DNA from: Mastigocoleus testarum BC008
GTDB taxonomy: Bacteria; Cyanobacteriota; Cyanobacteriia; Cyanobacteriales; Nostocaceae
Length of the DNA stretch: 64,000 bases
Direction: 5' to 3'
Assembly: GCF_001456025.1 (NCBI RefSeq)
Contig: NZ_LMTZ01000092.1
Span: 78,003-142,002 of the forward strand
Numbering within the stretch: the stretch's first letter is position 1; each line of letters opens with the position of its first letter. Made by a program: the position numbers and the translations under genes. Of the stretch, positions 63,201 to 64,000 are shown piece by piece. Below the pieces are notes generated by a model. It searched no databases, was not told the DNA's origin, and was given only the letters and a program-made list of their open reading frames with translations.

Positions 63201-63899
63201 CTCACTATACTGACTAGAACCAGCGATTCCTTCAGCGTCATTAAAATCGTTATCATATAAAATAATTGGAGAATTATCTTCATTCCCTAATTTAACAATA
63301 ACATTGCCATTATCAGCAATCATTGGTCTTAAAGTTACCGGATTTACTGGGAGCGATAACGTATTGAAATCATCGGTGGGGGGTTTCGGTGCAGTAACTA
63401 GTAAATCATCACCCAGACCGAAAGAAGCTCCTACAATGGGGTCAAAACTAAATTCTTCATCAAAAACAGGGAAAACGCTTTCACCAGAATTATTAACACT
63501 GGTAAGCGGTAATATTGAGAAATAATCAAAAGGATAGTTAAATCCAGATTGAGAGCCACCACCAGTAGCTATTGTTTCAAAAGTATTGATACTGTTACTC
63601 TCAAAAAGTCTTATTGCTGATATACCATTGCTTTGGGTCCAAGCAGCAACTACTTGACCAGCATTATTAATTTGTATCGCTGTCCCAAATCTGCGGCTAG
63701 AAAGAACTGAAGCGGGAGCAATATCGGTTAATGAGGAACCATCTCCTACAAAAACAGCATTTCCTCCAAAAACACTATCATCCAAGTCACCTGTGAAAGC
63801 AACTACACCTTCATCATTTATTGAAGTTCTATTACCTAAATCTTCTATACCTTCATCTCCTGTCTTGGCAATAATTTGGTATTGGTAAAAATTGCTCAT
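60216..63899 (-). CDS. Large secreted zinc metalloprotease with cadherin-like repeats and RTX-like tail
   Basis: A 1227-residue protein without a classical signal peptide, as expected for type I secretion. Residues ~1-370 hold repeated INxxGxVxFxG-type units (SINDEGVVAFTGDLDDSVFG). At ~435-480 are calcium-binding repeats (DTDGDGLLDHWEEKGIDIDR). A zincin motif HELGHTLGLRH is at ~668. An Ig-like domain (~795-890) and two to three cadherin-like modules (VNDLATTNEDTAVEIDVLAN, DGTDTTNATVDITVNP) precede a haemolysin-type tail (GTAGRDSLLGTDGNDIITGF). Probably a surface or matrix protease. The gene is followed by two exported-protein genes on the same strand. Confidence 0.88.
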   Translation of the reverse strand: MSNFYQYQIIAKTGDEGIEDLGNRTSINDEGVVAFTGDLDDSVFGGNAVFVGDGSSLTDIAPASVLSSRRFGTAIQINNAGQVVAAWTQSNGISAIRLFESNSINTFETIATGGGSQSGFNYPFDYFSILPLTSVNNSGESVFPVFDEEFSFDPIVGASFGLGDDLLVTAPKPPTDDFNTLSLPVNPVTLRPMIADNGNVIVKLGNEDNSPIILYDNDFNDAEGIAGSSQYSEIGRSPGISDDGQIVVFAGDRGNGSGIFASIDTGSRRELITIAGENSSRNPLQLGYGDLNTQTRDIPVIQFESFDINSRIGVSHVESGRTGILDDTFVVSFIGTPNQASRNNPITAKSLLFSDQKALWTVKVTVDSKLDGSEGFDFNQTSAIPVVQVDDVINGATVNDISVYDPIANVGITNSSPDSHQIAFFANTDDGEMIIKAEHLDTDGDGLLDHWEEKGIDIDRDGIIDLDLKAMGADKNKKDLFLEIDWLAPDAATSRDFSPQAQALDFVVDVFKDQDITVHIDAGTGLSRNMGSGSLEGGDLIREAGTRNHIDLVYFDENFPASGAEDKNGDGFAVSRSFENIKDNFFGTTTKRARELAFRYAVFADYSDLNGSSGIAELQEIDPDSGDFRSIPGNDLIVSLQGLRNVTDFIGSFPESIAIPAGFLQGQTLIHELGHTLGLRHGGKDNKTTPPIFLEGDTTIAAEKSSYKSVMNYLYQLYPDTFTTTPTLIRDYSDGSPFDDWRNIKLGFADYFTTLGNSYGIFSLAGTTANSTEEELTIDDIEQIFGPDALDNQVPVITTISAPANIRIGNFIDIDVTATDNIDIQSVGISFDINGDGDVDDSGETVTATQVSADQYQATFTNITGTAGSRTATITATDLANFTTIGTATVNVNSESINTSPQAVNDLATTNEDTAVEIDVLANDTDADGNPLTPSIAETPSNGSATINDNGTPTDPTDDTITYTPNVNFNGNDSFTYTVSDGTDTTNATVDITVNPVNDLPVATDDTAETNQDQPLTILSSQLLENDSDVDGDSLTITEVDNSTNGSVELDTDGNVLFTPEPNFSGLASFEYTVSDGTDTTNATVDITVNPSNDDNIINGTAGRDSLLGTDGNDIITGFQGADRITTGGGQDQIVYTSIVDAGDAIADFDALNDVLDLKGVLQSVGFNGSNAIDDGYVQLVSYGTRGTSLQIDADGIDGSAAFRPYLFLQDVSVAELNENPDSLIFG

Positions 63900-64000
63900 T
63901 AAAATCTTATCTCCAAAACTTATACTATTTATAGCAACCGCCAGGTTAGCTAGGACGCTAAAGTCAAGACATGCTCCATGGCTTCTCGCAGTGTTCCAAA
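63900..64000. other. Upstream end of window
   Basis: The promoter/leader of the metalloprotease gene; no other feature is visible in these 101 bases. Confidence 0.4.

Overview
The window is chromosomal DNA of a cyanobacterium, most likely a filamentous, heterocyst-forming member of the Nostocales (Calothrix/Rivularia/Nostoc-like). The evidence is a complete beta-carboxysome locus, a CO2-uptake NDH-1 operon, a cytochrome c6 gene, a group 2 sigma factor, cyanobacterial PEP carboxylase, frequent GCGATCGC (HIP1) sites and many heptad-type short tandem repeats (STRRs). No tRNA, rRNA, CRISPR array, prophage or intact transposase gene was seen.

Layout: 1-600 is the 3' end of an HtrA/Deg-type protease. 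1.1-4.1 kb is a sulfate ABC transporter (sbpA-cysT-cysW) without its ATPase gene. 4.7-6.2 kb holds a NarL-type response regulator and a degenerate ferredoxin-like gene. 6.4-8.6 kb is groES-groEL with K-box and CIRCE control sites. 9-10.8 kb carries two tandem paralogous methyltransferases. 11-13.3 kb has a cNMP-binding protein and ureD-ureA-ureB, with no ureC following; a 999-residue HTH-LRR-Roc-COR (Roco) gene lies there on the other strand. 16.7-18.9 kb is repeat-rich and has a Uma2-like gene and a 46-nt perfect inverted repeat.

18.9-31.8 kb is an inorganic-carbon island. A leftward CO2-hydration NDH-1 operon (ndhF-ndhD-chp) is divergent from rightward ccmK2-ccmK1-ccmL-ccmM-ccmN-ccmO, followed by a CmpR/CcmR-type LysR regulator. 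NDH-1 turns CO2 into bicarbonate and the carboxysome shell and scaffold (CcmM/CcmN) organise Rubisco. PEP carboxylase (40.3-43.4 kb) is another carbon-fixing enzyme.

34-37.3 kb is a compact three-gene leftward cassette (DUF262 protein, DUF3696-type AAA ATPase, unknown protein with a conserved C-terminal motif) inserted among housekeeping genes; it looks like an uncharacterised defence-type module. 37.4-43.9 kb holds metF, trpS, a small membrane protein, ppc and a small conserved protein. 44-48.8 kb is a DUF1574 (SGNH-like) plus MBOAT pair for polysaccharide O-acylation. 49.6-57.2 kb holds a zinc-ribbon protein, priA, a SigC-like sigma factor, a GNAT acetyltransferase, petJ and a TPR protein. 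57.3-63.9 kb encodes three exported proteins on the minus strand: an integrin-like VWA protein with a PEP-CTERM anchor, a small PEP-CTERM protein and a 1227-residue zincin with cadherin-like and calcium-binding repeats.

The main unifying oddity is repeat invasion. Heptad STRRs and palindromic elements fill the gaps inside several operons (sbp-cys, ureA-ureB, chp-ndhD, ccmK2-ccmK1, ccmL-ccmM, DUF1574-MBOAT). Repeat-like DNA also appears inside reading frames (UreD, PriA, a methyltransferase, the Roco linker) and supplies the stop codon of the chp gene.
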